Positions 54,061 through 63,182 of a DNA stretch of 64,000 nt are shown here, piece by piece (positions within the stretch are counted from its first letter, which is position 1; each line of letters starts with the position of its first letter). The notes under the pieces are model-generated. The model was given only the letters and a program-made list of their open reading frames with translations, did no database searches and was not told where the DNA came from. A program made the translations under genes and the position numbers. This stretch comes from Chlorogloeopsis sp. ULAP01. GTDB lineage: Bacteria > Cyanobacteriota > Cyanobacteriia > Cyanobacteriales > Nostocaceae. The stretch is taken from assembly GCF_030381805.1 (NCBI RefSeq), contig NZ_JAUDRH010000001.1:1-64000 (forward strand), given 5' to 3'.

Positions 54061-55206
54061 CTAATCTACTCTTTTAAGAGACCAGGAGTAAGAGCCTTTT
54101 TTATCTTTTCCTGTTCCATATAATTGCCTACAATCCGATGATAATTTCCCTTGATTTTCTCCCAACCGCCAGTAACCAGAAATTATCCTAATTTCTTGTA
54201 TTTTTACTGCATTGTTTTTGTAGTTAATAGTGCCGTTAATAGCAACTTTTGCTGTACCATTCCACCAATGTTCATGGATTAAAATTCCATCAAACGAATT
54301 CTCAGACTGGTGAGTGATAGAGAGAGTAGCTTTGCCACTACCAAACTCACCATGCCAAGTTCCCACTATTTGTGGGATACAAGAACAAAAATCATGATTA
54401 TATTGAAGTAATCTCAACCACTCCTTTATGGACTGGGGGCGATTTTCTGGCTTTATTTCCATCCCTTTAAGAATTGCTTGATTAACTCGCTCAGTAATAT
54501 TAGAATTAATATCCTTTGCTTGTATCATTGGTGTAGCAATTGCTCTGAGTGGAGCCGTTATTGGTAATTCTCTAGTTAATAGAAAGTACAGCGTTGCTGC
54601 TAAAGCATAAATATCAGTATAAGCACCCCTTCTTCCCCTTCTGTCATACTGCTCAATGGGTGCATAACCATCAGTTAAAATTTGTGTATGCGTCTGAGTT
54701 AAATTTTGGCTGAACTCACGTGCAATGCCAAAATCAATTAATACAGCTTCCAACTTACCAGAACGCACCATAATATTGTGTGGCTTAATATCCCTATGCA
54801 GTAAGCCGTTATTGTGAACTATAGTTAGTGCTTCTCCAATTTGTTGAATATAATTTAATGCTTTTGCTTCAGATAAAACGCCTTGATTTTCAACCAGATT
54901 GTATAAATCTTCTCCATCGATATATTCCATTACCATGCACCATAGTTCCCTCTCTTGAATTAGTTCATGAATTTGGACAATATGAGGGTGAGTGCATTTA
55001 GCTAATTTTATCGCTTCATTCAAAAAATCTTGCTGAAATTTAGCAAAGTCAGGACGACATTGCAAATTGTCATTTAGAGTTTTAATAACAACATAGCGTC
55101 CATTATTATCTCTAGCGCGATAGGTAATACCAAAGCCACCTTCGCCTAGTTCTTTTTCAATTATGTACTTGCTATCCTGTAACTTATGTCCAGCTGCCCA
55201 AGTCAT
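54061..55206 (-). CDS. Ser/Thr protein kinase with C-terminal beta-rich domain
   Basis: A 381-residue soluble kinase. The kinase domain (about 15-270) is complete: ELGEGGFGITYRARDN, VVIKTL, LLHRDIKPHNIMVR, LIDFGIAREF, TDGYAPIEQYDRRGR. Residues about 280-381 form a beta-rich domain (IVGTWHGEFGSGKATLSITH, HEHWWNGTAKVAINGTINY, GYWRLGENQGKLSSDCRQLY), reminiscent of small lipocalin-like or sensor barrels. No membrane helix. It neighbours the VapBC remnant without overlap. Kinases with this architecture are common in filamentous cyanobacteria, with unknown targets. Confidence 0.85.
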   Translation of the reverse strand: MTWAAGHKLQDSKYIIEKELGEGGFGITYRARDNNGRYVVIKTLNDNLQCRPDFAKFQQDFLNEAIKLAKCTHPHIVQIHELIQERELWCMVMEYIDGEDLYNLVENQGVLSEAKALNYIQQIGEALTIVHNNGLLHRDIKPHNIMVRSGKLEAVLIDFGIAREFSQNLTQTHTQILTDGYAPIEQYDRRGRRGAYTDIYALAATLYFLLTRELPITAPLRAIATPMIQAKDINSNITERVNQAILKGMEIKPENRPQSIKEWLRLLQYNHDFCSCIPQIVGTWHGEFGSGKATLSITHQSENSFDGILIHEHWWNGTAKVAINGTINYKNNAVKIQEIRIISGYWRLGENQGKLSSDCRQLYGTGKDKKGSYSWSLKRVD

Positions 55207-55642
55207 TGCTCATTAATCAATATTTTTTGCGTTAATTTTGGCACAAGATATATAAATTAAAACTAGGGTATGTACTGATGCAATAATAGCGGACATAGAC
55301 AAAAGCCCATTCACAATCAAGAGTTATGTTCTGACAAACTGTTTTTATCTAAATCTATATAAATGTAATTAAATTGACTCTTTACCAAAAAATGCTAGAG
55401 TTATTGCGGAATGAATCTCTCTCAGCCCAACATTCATTCCGGACTTACTAAACTCTTGACGTTTACTTGAATGGAAGCCCCTGCGTGGATATTTCCGGCG
55501 TTTTGAAGTTTTCCTAAGTCAATTTACATTAAGATAGAATTGTTAAGGCTTATTTACAGAATTTGCAGTTCCCCCCAAATTCTGTTAGAGCAGTTCACCA
55601 CTATATATAAAATCCCCACTAGAGTACTGGAACGCGCTTATT
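55207..55642. other. Intergenic region upstream of typA with a long-loop inverted repeat
   Basis: A perfect 10-bp inverted repeat CGGAATGAAT / ATTCATTCCG (55407-55416, 55432-55441) encloses a 15-base loop about 200 bases before the typA start. The rest is AT-rich. No gene is seen. Confidence 0.5.
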
Positions 55643-57433
55643 ATGACGCTCCCAATCCGTAACGTCGCTATTATCGCCCACGTAGATCACGGCAAAACAA
55701 CCCTCGTTGATGCTCTCCTCAAACAATCCGGCATTTTCCGTGAAGGGGAAGACGTTCCGGATTGCGTTATGGACTCCAACGCCCTTGAACGGGAGCGGGG
55801 AATTACTATTCTTTCTAAAAATACAGCAGTTAAATATAAAGAGACGCTGATCAATATAGTCGATACTCCTGGACACGCTGACTTTGGCGGCGAAGTAGAA
55901 CGGGTACTTGGCATGGTAGATGGTTGCATCCTCATTGTTGATGCCAATGAAGGTCCTATGCCCCAAACTCGGTTCGTGTTAAAAAAGGCACTGGAAAAAG
56001 GATTGCGCCCTATTGTTGTAGTCAACAAAATCGATCGCCCGCAAGCAGATCCCTACGGTGCAATAGACAAAGTATTAGACTTATTCCTCGAACTCGGCGC
56101 TGATGAAGATCAATGTGATTTCCCCTATTTGTTCGCCTCCGGGTTGTCAGGCTATGCCAAAGTAGACTTGGATGATGAACCCAAGGATATGCAGCCATTA
56201 TTTGATGCGATTTTGCGTCATGTACCGCCACCAGTGGGCGATCCTAATAAACCACTGCAATTGCAAGTTACAACCCTAGACTATTCTGAATATCTGGGGC
56301 GGATTGTGATTGGCAGAATTCACAATGGCATCATCCGCATGGGACAACAAGCGGCTTTAGTGACAGAAAAAGGTGACATTGTCAAAGCCAAAATTACCAA
56401 GTTAATGGGCTTTGAAGGCTTGAAGCGCGTGGATATGGAAGAAGCTTCTGCCGGTTATATTGTAGCTGTAGCTGGTTTCGCTGATGCAAATATTGGTGAA
56501 ACAATTACCGATCCAAATGAACCTCAAGCTTTACCACTAATTAAAGTGGATGAACCAACATTGCAAATGACCTTTTGGGTGAATGATTCGCCCTTTGCCG
56601 GTCAAGAAGGTAAATTGGTAACATCCAGACAAGTGCGCGATCGCCTCTTGCGCGAGCTAGAAACCAACGTAGCTTTGCGTGTAGAAGAAACCGACTCCCC
56701 AGACAAATTCCTAGTTTCCGGTCGTGGCGAACTACACTTAGGTATTTTAATCGAAACTATGCGCCGGGAGGGCTACGAATTCCAAGTATCCCAGCCTCAA
56801 GTGATTTACCGAGAAGTTAACGGACAACCCTGCGAACCTTATGAACTTCTAGTGTTAGACATACCCGAAGAAGCCGTTGGCAGTTGTATCGAACGCTTGG
56901 GACAACGTCGCGGCGAAATGCAAGATATGCAAGTCGGTGGTAACGGACGTACCCAGTTAGAATTTGTTATCCCCGCCCGTGGATTAATTGGTTTCCGAGG
57001 TGAATTCATGCGGATGACACGTGGCGAAGGTATCATGAACCACAGCTTCCTAGATTACCGTCCAATCACAGGTGACATTGAGGCTCGTAATAAAGGCGTT
57101 TTAATCGCCTTTGAAGAGGGTGTTTCCACCTTCTACGCCATGAAGAATGCCGAAGATAGAGGTGTATTCTTTATCACTCCAGGTACTAAGGTCTACAAAG
57201 GCATGATTGTCGGCGAACACAATCGCCCCCAAGACTTGGAATTAAATGTCTGCAAAACCAAGCAGCTTACCAATCACCGTGCAGCTAGTGGTGACGAATT
57301 AGTACAGTTACAAGCACCAGTAGAAATGAGCTTAGAGCGTGCTTTGGAATACATCGGCCCTGATGAATTGGTGGAAGTAACTCCCCAGTCTATTCGTCTG
57401 CGGAAGATGGCGAAGAAGTTAGCAAAACGGTAA
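55643..57433 (+). CDS. typA: Ribosome-associated GTPase TypA/BipA
   Basis: A 596-residue translational GTPase that binds the 70S ribosome and assists assembly and stress adaptation. Seen: G1 AHVDHGKTTLVDALL (residues 12-26), RERGITI switch region, DTPGHADFGGEVERVLGMVD, VVNKIDRPQADP, then domain II, the domain III/V folds and the BipA C-terminal domain (GVSTFYAMKNAEDRGVFF, TKVYKGMIVGEHNRPQDLEL, VCKTKQLTNHRAASGDE). Length is typical. A stem-loop terminator follows at 57464-57490. Confidence 0.97.
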   Translation: MTLPIRNVAIIAHVDHGKTTLVDALLKQSGIFREGEDVPDCVMDSNALERERGITILSKNTAVKYKETLINIVDTPGHADFGGEVERVLGMVDGCILIVDANEGPMPQTRFVLKKALEKGLRPIVVVNKIDRPQADPYGAIDKVLDLFLELGADEDQCDFPYLFASGLSGYAKVDLDDEPKDMQPLFDAILRHVPPPVGDPNKPLQLQVTTLDYSEYLGRIVIGRIHNGIIRMGQQAALVTEKGDIVKAKITKLMGFEGLKRVDMEEASAGYIVAVAGFADANIGETITDPNEPQALPLIKVDEPTLQMTFWVNDSPFAGQEGKLVTSRQVRDRLLRELETNVALRVEETDSPDKFLVSGRGELHLGILIETMRREGYEFQVSQPQVIYREVNGQPCEPYELLVLDIPEEAVGSCIERLGQRRGEMQDMQVGGNGRTQLEFVIPARGLIGFRGEFMRMTRGEGIMNHSFLDYRPITGDIEARNKGVLIAFEEGVSTFYAMKNAEDRGVFFITPGTKVYKGMIVGEHNRPQDLELNVCKTKQLTNHRAASGDELVQLQAPVEMSLERALEYIGPDELVEVTPQSIRLRKMAKKLAKR

Positions 57434-57463
57434 GTAAGGCGAAATAGCAAATAATTGACTCAG

Positions 57464-57490
57464 AAAGCTCGCAAATGTGGGCTTTTTGAT
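57464..57490 (+). terminator. Terminator of typA
   Basis: AAAGCTCGC pairs with GTGGGCTTT (two G-T pairs) around AAAT, directly followed by a T run (TTTTTGATTTTT). It lies about 30 bases past the typA stop. Confidence 0.7.
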
Positions 57491-57510
57491 TTTTGAGTTA
57501 CATCAAAACC

Positions 57511-57561
57511 CCACAGGCTGGAAGCTTGTGGCTAAAAGAACAAAGCCTGCGAAGGCAGGCT
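57511..57561. repeat. Pair of short hairpins between typA and the MrpD-like gene
   Basis: CCACAGGCT/AGCTTGTGG (9 bp, loop GGA, 57511-57531) and AGCCTGC/GCAGGCT (7 bp, loop GAAG, 57544-57561) lie side by side. Such CACAGGCTGGAAGCCTGTG-like units recur in cyanobacterial intergenic DNA. They may also end transcription of the minus-strand gene. Confidence 0.55.
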
Positions 57562-57669
57562 AGAATTCTTGCGAGTAAATTCGATATTTTACGAATTTGC
57601 TGATAGTGTCTTCGCTAGTTCCACGCCATATAGCTGATCGCATTATTCCGTGGCAGATTTAGAACACAA

Positions 57670-59097
57670 TCATGTAAATACCATCCAGAACAGCAAAATC
57701 AACATCAGACTCATAAAACCGATGAGATGCTCAAACTGTTCAAGCATACGTGGCAGACTAAGTAATGAGCGTTGAAAAATTAAAAAATACGCTAACCAAC
57801 CAACACCAATGATTGCGACTGCTTTTGTGATGTTTGCCATCGTATATGCCTGGTAATATAACCCACTTGTGACAATCAGCGCAGCAATTAATAGTATTAT
57901 CGGTTGCCAGAAACCGGAACGTACTATTTCTCTCCCCCCATGCGGCAGAAATATGAATTTGGCATACACTACTGCTGTACCTACCGCCCCAACATTCATG
58001 GCGATCGCTTGCCAGGATAGTACATTCTTCAGTGTTAACATCTTCGCTCCAAAGCCAATCAATATGGGAAAGCCGGAAATTGAGAGGCTAGCTATAACCA
58101 GGGCAACCCAGAGTGCAGTATTGATTGGTGTATTTCGCAATTCCTTGAAGTCTCGGCTGGGTAAGTTTCCCGCGATCATGAACAGTGCCGATTTTGCCAA
58201 TCCATGCGCCAACGCATAAAAACCTCCCGCGATTGGTGCAGCCAGAATCCAGCCTAGTTGTGAAACTGTACTCAAGGCTAGTGTCCGCTTGGTATCTTTT
58301 TCCAAGACAGCATAGATTACTCCCAAATACACTGTCCCAACTGCAAATATCCTAACGATAGGATCAATCTCTTCCACAATCAAAGCACAGCGCACCAAGG
58401 GAAAAACGCCAGTTTTAACCACGATTCCCGATAGTAAAGCTGACACTGGCGTATCTGATTCAGAATGGGTCAATGGTAACCATAATCCTGATACAAAAAT
58501 TCCGCCTTTTGTCAAGAGTCCCAAAAAGATGAGAGCAATCGCTTCAGTCGGTGCTTTGTGCAAACCTGCAAACGCAAAAGAATGGTTCACTTGGTAGACC
58601 AACACTGCACCTACCAAATAAAATAGCATTGCCGTGTTACTGATAAACAGATAACGTAAGGCAACCCAAATGGAGCGATCAGTTCTAGGATAGGCAATCA
58701 ACAGAAATGCGGCAATACTAATCACCTCTAGCGCCACATATAAGCTGATGAAATCTGCACAGACAAAAGCGGCATTAACGCTACCATGTAAAATGGCAGT
58801 CTGCATATAAAAGAAAGCCGTCTTATCGGTGTGCCAACAATAGAGAATGACAGCAGCCGTTACTAGCGCATTTGTCAATATAAAGTAGCCGCTCAACTGA
58901 TCGATGACTAATGTGACACCAAAACTATCTAGTAATGTTAGTGTTAGTGATGACTGGTTGAAAAGTAGCTGTAACGCATATCCAGTAGAAACTAGACTTA
59001 TTCCCAGTGCTAGGTATTTGGCAAGTTTTGGAAACAGATAAATGAGGAATCCAAAAAAAAATGGTAGTCCAATCCAGGCGATTGTAATAGTATTCAT
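57670..59097 (-). CDS. MrpD/NuoN-like proton-conducting membrane subunit
   Basis: A 475-residue protein of about 14 membrane helices, belonging to the proton-pumping/antiporter subunit family shared by complex I (NuoL/M/N) and Mrp cation/proton antiporters. Conserved elements: ALEVISIAAFLLIAYP, RYLFISNTAMLFYLVGAVLV, LLTKGGIFVSGLWLPLTHSE (functional Lys), KTGVFPLVRCALIVEE and LAHGLAKSALFMIAGN. The protein resembles MrpD or NdhD5-type subunits. Such subunits normally need partners, but no other Mrp or Ndh gene adjoins in the window, so it is an orphan here. It is read toward typA and separated from it by hairpins. Confidence 0.82.
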   Translation of the reverse strand: MNTITIAWIGLPFFFGFLIYLFPKLAKYLALGISLVSTGYALQLLFNQSSLTLTLLDSFGVTLVIDQLSGYFILTNALVTAAVILYCWHTDKTAFFYMQTAILHGSVNAAFVCADFISLYVALEVISIAAFLLIAYPRTDRSIWVALRYLFISNTAMLFYLVGAVLVYQVNHSFAFAGLHKAPTEAIALIFLGLLTKGGIFVSGLWLPLTHSESDTPVSALLSGIVVKTGVFPLVRCALIVEEIDPIVRIFAVGTVYLGVIYAVLEKDTKRTLALSTVSQLGWILAAPIAGGFYALAHGLAKSALFMIAGNLPSRDFKELRNTPINTALWVALVIASLSISGFPILIGFGAKMLTLKNVLSWQAIAMNVGAVGTAVVYAKFIFLPHGGREIVRSGFWQPIILLIAALIVTSGLYYQAYTMANITKAVAIIGVGWLAYFLIFQRSLLSLPRMLEQFEHLIGFMSLMLILLFWMVFT

Positions 59098-59543
59098 GGT
59101 GTGAGGTTTTTTTCAAGAGCAAACCTAAAAATCCGCACAATCAATATTGTTGCGAATACGCACGCTACCAACATGGTAACTGCCTGTTGGCTAAGTATTG
59201 GTTACTTAAGTGTGAAGCAGAAGTGAAAGTTGCTACCAATAAGTATTTTCGCTTATTTCTGCATCTGTTTCTTGTAGCTTGTATCTCAATTTTCAATGGC
59301 AAAGTATTGATGTAACTCTATACCAAATTAAAATATCGAGGATAAGAATATATGAACCTAATCTTGCTATGGAATCGGCTGATAAGAGTGCGATCGCTTC
59401 CTACACTCGGTTATCCAATGGGATGATTTTCGTTTTTTTGATTCCCAAATTTTGAAGAGAAGCTGAGATCCCTGACATCTTCAAGATGTCGGGGATCTTT
59501 GTGTTCACTATCTGGAAAATACTTCTTACAGAATGTAGTAAAG
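59098..59543. other. Non-coding region with a REP-like hairpin
   Basis: No gene is supported. It contains a HIP1-like GCGATCGC octamer near 59391 and the hairpin at 59466-59498. Confidence 0.5.
59466..59498. repeat. REP-like hairpin, copy 1
   Basis: A 15-bp stem with a 3-base loop beginning AGATCCCTGAC and ending GTCGGGGATCT, with a single wobble pair. Same architecture (15-bp stem, 3-base loop, one G-T pair in the same zone) as the copy at 60508-60540. Confidence 0.7.
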
Positions 59544-60380
59544 TCAGGAAAATTTATGTGGCGAAAGTAAATTGATATTACCTAGACGTAGTAGATCTTT
59601 GGTAAAAGAAGAACATTCACAATTGGTAAATCCTAATTTTAGATAGCTTCTCTTAAACTCCTCAAATCCTGGTATTTTGTTGAGAATATTATAAGGGTTG
59701 ATAAATATTTTAGAAGTTCCCCCATAAACAACATAATCGTAACCAAAGCAATTAGAATCTTCATATCCATAAGGTATGAAGCAACTTATGAGAAGATAAA
59801 TTCTTTCTTGTTTGTATGGAAATAGCTCAGAAAGGTGAGGATAACCTGTCATTGCATAATCTTGGTAAGAGCCAGAGGCTATCAAGAAAATAGGACGCTG
59901 TTCTTCGATAGCTTTAGTTAATAGGGGTAATCTACTTGTATTAATTGTTAATTCATCTCCATCTTGTGCATCAAAATGTGAACAATAGCCTGCTTCTCTA
60001 ACTTTATGAATTTGAATATAAGTTGGGCCATGTTCTGTTATAATTTTTGGTTGATTTGGTACAGGTGTATTATTAAGAACTGGCTTGTATTCATTAATAG
60101 CTTGCTTCTCCAACTTTTTAAGAGAACCTGTTAAATCTGAGATTGTAGCTAATAAATCCTCTGTTACAACGCGGTAGCGTATCATAGGATTTTCAATACT
60201 CTCAAACTGTCCTTGACGGTGATGGTTTATATGACGGCTTTTCAAATTGCGTGAAAGACCAACATACATAACTGGAGAAGCACTACTACCTATATAATAA
60301 ATACCTGGTTTTGCTGGTAGTTCTTTACGTTGGATGTAGGGTAGAAGTGGCATATCCTTGTAATTGAGCTTCAACTTCAT
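59544..60380 (-). CDS. GIY-YIG nuclease-domain protein
   Basis: A 278-residue protein. N-terminal GIY-YIG domain: GIYYIGSSASPVMYVGLSRN (Gly26-Ile-Tyr; YVG), LKSRHINHHR and a catalytic-type Glu in LEKQAINEYKPVLN. The rest (about 110-278) is an unrecognised domain with Tyr/Pro-rich text (LTKAIEEQRPIFLIASGSYQ, QERIYLLISCFIPYGYEDSN). Residues for metal-dependent DNA cleavage appear present. Start uncertain: ATG 60380 or 60353. REP-like hairpins lie on both sides (59466 and 60508), and a broken REP-associated transposase is just upstream. The link may be mere clustering. Confidence 0.78.
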   Translation of the reverse strand: MKLKLNYKDMPLLPYIQRKELPAKPGIYYIGSSASPVMYVGLSRNLKSRHINHHRQGQFESIENPMIRYRVVTEDLLATISDLTGSLKKLEKQAINEYKPVLNNTPVPNQPKIITEHGPTYIQIHKVREAGYCSHFDAQDGDELTINTSRLPLLTKAIEEQRPIFLIASGSYQDYAMTGYPHLSELFPYKQERIYLLISCFIPYGYEDSNCFGYDYVVYGGTSKIFINPYNILNKIPGFEEFKRSYLKLGFTNCECSSFTKDLLRLGNINLLSPHKFS

Positions 60381-60507
60381 AATCTTTATTTCTCCCTAGC
60401 GCTCGTAAAGTTTGACCACTAGGTTAGTTTGCCCATAATGTATGTTTAAAATTCTACTGATGAATAAAGTTGTTGTTCGATTAGGGGCTAACGCGGATTA
60501 GAGGTTT

Positions 60508-60540
60508 AGATCCCCGACTTTTCTCAAAAGTTGGGGATCT
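60508..60540. repeat. REP-like hairpin, copy 2
   Basis: Left arm AGATCCCCGACTTTT (60508-60522), loop CTC, right arm AAAAGTTGGGGATCT (60526-60540), one G-T pair. It lies 56 bases upstream of the REP-associated transposase remnant, the usual relation between such a transposase and its REP target. Confidence 0.72.
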
Positions 60541-60596
60541 GATATGCTCAGACTTCAAAAAGGTAATACTAAAGGCAATATCTTATATTTTTGCTT

Positions 60597-61182
60597 ATGC
60601 CACGAAGAAAGATTTCCCTAGAAATTGGGAACTTTTACCATATTTACAATCGGGGTAATAATCATCAAATAATTTTCTTTGAGCGTGAAATTTATATTTA
60701 TTTTCTTCGCTTGGTAAAAGAACATTTAATTGCCAACGCAATAGATATTGTTGCTTACTGTTTAATGCCCAATCATTGTCATTTTTTGGTCTATTTAAGA
60801 GATGAAACCTTGCCTGATGCAATGAAATCCCTTTCACTTTCCTACACGAAGGCAATTAATAAGCGTTTTAATCGTTCTGGGATATTATTTTAGGGGCGGT
60901 TTCAAAGTATTCATCTTCAACAAATCGATCATTCTGATCAACATCTCACATTATATTCATCTGAATCCGGTAAAAGCAAGACTGGTACAGCAACCTGAAG
61001 AATGGGAATTTACCAGCTATTTGGAATATGTAGGAGTGCGAAGAGGAACCCTGCCCAAAACAGAATATATTAAAACCTTAATTCAGGAAGAATCAGCTTA
61101 TCAACAATTTTTGACTGAATATAACCTACCTGATAGTGCTGGCTTCAAAGTTTATTACTTGATGATTAGCTTGGTGTTCTAG
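60597..61182 (+). pseudogene. REP-associated tyrosine transposase (TnpA-REP/RAYT), broken
   Basis: Y1/HUH-type transposase thought to move REP hairpins. From ATG 60597 the product is MPRRKISLEIGNFYHIYNRG ... VAYCLMPNHCHFLVYL (HxH metal site) ... YTKAINKRFNRSGILF, then TAG (60891-60893) where relatives have Gln (LFQGRFQS). The frame continues GRFQSIHLQQIDHSD, then another shift is needed near 60940 to reach HYIHLNPVKARLVQQPEEWE ... to TAG 61180-61182. So there is one nonsense and one frameshift lesion, and the catalytic Tyr region is lost in the first product. A REP-like hairpin lies directly upstream. Confidence 0.85.
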
Positions 61183-61429
61183 TTTCTGGCTCATTTTCTG
61201 ATAATTGATAGGACTCCAAAAGACCACTGCGAATTATTAATTGCGGCCAGATTAATAAGAAAAAACCCATCCATGTGAGTACAGGAATGGAGACAAGAAT
61301 TGTGAACCAAATGATTCTAAATAATATCCAGCTACCACTAATTATCGTCAAACCCGTGAGCAAGATTGACCAAGGTTGACACCACCAGGGTTTATATTTC
61401 CACGGGCTTATAGGCTTTTTTTCAGACAT
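61166..61429 (-). CDS. Small two-helix membrane protein
   Basis: An 87-residue protein (MSEKKPISPWKYKPWWCQPW, SILLTGLTIISGSWILFRII, FTILVSIPVLTWMGFFLLIW). Two membrane helices and a hydrophilic tail. It overlaps the transposase remnant by 17 bases on the other strand. A similar short protein (PWWCQPWSI motif) recurs near murG in cyanobacteria by my memory, but the function is unknown. Confidence 0.68.
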   Translation of the reverse strand: MSEKKPISPWKYKPWWCQPWSILLTGLTIISGSWILFRIIWFTILVSIPVLTWMGFFLLIWPQLIIRSGLLESYQLSENEPETRTPS

Positions 61430-61459
61430 TTACTTCAGTTATCAAAGGAGTGTTGTGAT

Positions 61460-61900
61460 TTAATTAGGTTTCCACTTTTCCAAGGAGATATATTCGCCCT
61501 GCAATATATCTAGAACTTGGATATCACCACTTGGACTCAAGACACGAAACCAGTAAATTGTGTCTGTGTAGTCTACATGATTTTCAAATACTTGCACTGT
61601 GTAATAAGGTTCCTCTGGAGTAGGATGGCTATCGACGGCTGCGGCGACACGTATTGTTCCTTTAGAAAGCCGTTCAATAGTTTTTGCTTTGCGTTGCACT
61701 TGTGGCAATTTCCATACCAAATTCAAGGCAATTTTCTCATCAATTACTTGAGTAGGTTGGGAAATTGTAGAGGAAGATAGAACTCTCGAAACTTGAGGTT
61801 TATGAGTCTGAGCAATGGCTGAATAATTGACTAATCCCATGAGCGAAACAGCCATGAATGGGTAAGTTACCAATTTTTTGACAGTACTAGTCATCAGCAT
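61460..61900 (-). CDS. Secreted hypothetical protein
   Basis: A 146-residue protein with an N-terminal signal peptide (KLVTYPFMAVSLMGLVNYSA). The mature domain (ALNLVWKLPQVQRKAKTIER, TIRVAAAVDSHPTPEEPYYT, QVFENHVDYTDTIYWFRVLS) is soluble and beta/alpha mixed. No named family was recognised. It lies 30 bases upstream of the two-helix membrane protein gene on the same strand and 50 bases downstream of murG, so these three may share a transcript. Confidence 0.7.
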   Translation of the reverse strand: MLMTSTVKKLVTYPFMAVSLMGLVNYSAIAQTHKPQVSRVLSSSTISQPTQVIDEKIALNLVWKLPQVQRKAKTIERLSKGTIRVAAAVDSHPTPEEPYYTVQVFENHVDYTDTIYWFRVLSPSGDIQVLDILQGEYISLEKWKPN

Positions 61901-61950
61901 AGTTGTTTGCTTGTGATCGAGAGTTCTGAATTTTAGTTTGTAATATAACT

Positions 61951-63024
61951 TTACCTCTCAACTACCTCACGCACCAACTGTGCTAATTTTTCGGCGCTAT
62001 CAGGAATAGCGATCGCCTTTACTTTTTCCCCCATTGCCTTTAACTCATCTGGTGACTTCAACAACCGCAAAACTTCTGTTTGCAATACCTCGGCAGTTAA
62101 CTCTGATTGCTGAAACATCAATGCCGCATCAACTGAAGTAAAGACCTTGGCATTATAGGTTTGATGGTCTTCAGCAGCAAAGGGGTAAGGAATCAAAATC
62201 GCAGGTGTACCGCACACTGCCAATTCTGTTAAACTGCCAGCACCAGAACGACTAATGGCTAAATTTGCTCGTCGCAGCAACGCCGCCATATTGTTGTAGA
62301 ATGGCAAAGAAATATACTGCGGATGCTGCAAACTATCCGCTTCGGGATCGTTGTCACCAGTTAAATGCACAACCCAAGCACCAGCATCAAACCAAGCTGC
62401 TGCACACTGGCGCACTAATTTATTAATACCGACTGCACCTTGGCTGCCACCAAAGACAATAATTAAAGGCACATTCTCAGGAATAGGTAAATCTAACGTT
62501 GCTTCAATACCTGGTTCTAAAAATTGAGAACGTACTGGAGTACTTGTATAGATAGTTTTGGCACGCGGTAAATACTTAGCTGCAACTTCAAACCCCACTG
62601 CCACTGCGCTACACCAAGGGCCAAAAAAGCGTGTTACCTTTCCTGGTAAAGCATTCGATTCGTGAAGAATTACTGGTATACCCAGCGATCGCGCTGCAAT
62701 TACACTAGGCCCAGCAATATAACCTCCCGTGGTGAATACTCCCTGAAATTTACCTTGTTTTAATATTTTCCTGACTTGGAGAACCGAACCGATCAGTTTA
62801 CCTAAAGTCAACAGTGATGAAATTCCTAAACCTTTTTGAAACCCTTCAACAGAAATAACATTCAATTTATACTGTTGGGGAACTAGTTGAGTTTCCAGGC
62901 GGTTGGGGACGCCCAGCCATTCAATTTGATAATCTGGCAACTGCTGTGCCAGTGCGATCGCTGGAAATAAATGCCCACCAGTTCCGCTTGCAGCTATTAA
63001 TAATCGTATTGGTGCTTTTGCCAT
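61951..63024 (-). CDS. murG: MurG (UDP-GlcNAc:lipid I transferase)
   Basis: A 357-residue glycosyltransferase that adds GlcNAc to lipid I to make lipid II for peptidoglycan. Seen: IAASGTGGHLFPAIALAQQL (the N-terminal GGH loop), GVFTTGGYIAGPSVIAARSL, VILHESNALPGKVTRFFG, VFGGSQGAVGINKLV, AISRSGAGSLTELAVCGTPA and IPYPFAAEDHQTYNAKVF with sugar-nucleotide contacts. Start ATG 63024. No other cell-wall gene adjoins. Confidence 0.97.
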   Translation of the reverse strand: MAKAPIRLLIAASGTGGHLFPAIALAQQLPDYQIEWLGVPNRLETQLVPQQYKLNVISVEGFQKGLGISSLLTLGKLIGSVLQVRKILKQGKFQGVFTTGGYIAGPSVIAARSLGIPVILHESNALPGKVTRFFGPWCSAVAVGFEVAAKYLPRAKTIYTSTPVRSQFLEPGIEATLDLPIPENVPLIIVFGGSQGAVGINKLVRQCAAAWFDAGAWVVHLTGDNDPEADSLQHPQYISLPFYNNMAALLRRANLAISRSGAGSLTELAVCGTPAILIPYPFAAEDHQTYNAKVFTSVDAALMFQQSELTAEVLQTEVLRLLKSPDELKAMGEKVKAIAIPDSAEKLAQLVREVVER

Positions 63025-63182
63025 CTACCTATTACCATGTCAGCCCTTAGCTTAACTAAGATAAAGCAATTTCCCTATTTTCTTGTAGGCTCTTTTAGAA
63101 ATTAATTTACTACGGTTTCTACTGTATGCGTTTTACTTGAGAACAGGGAATATTTTTTGTAAACAAAGCTAACTAATCACCT

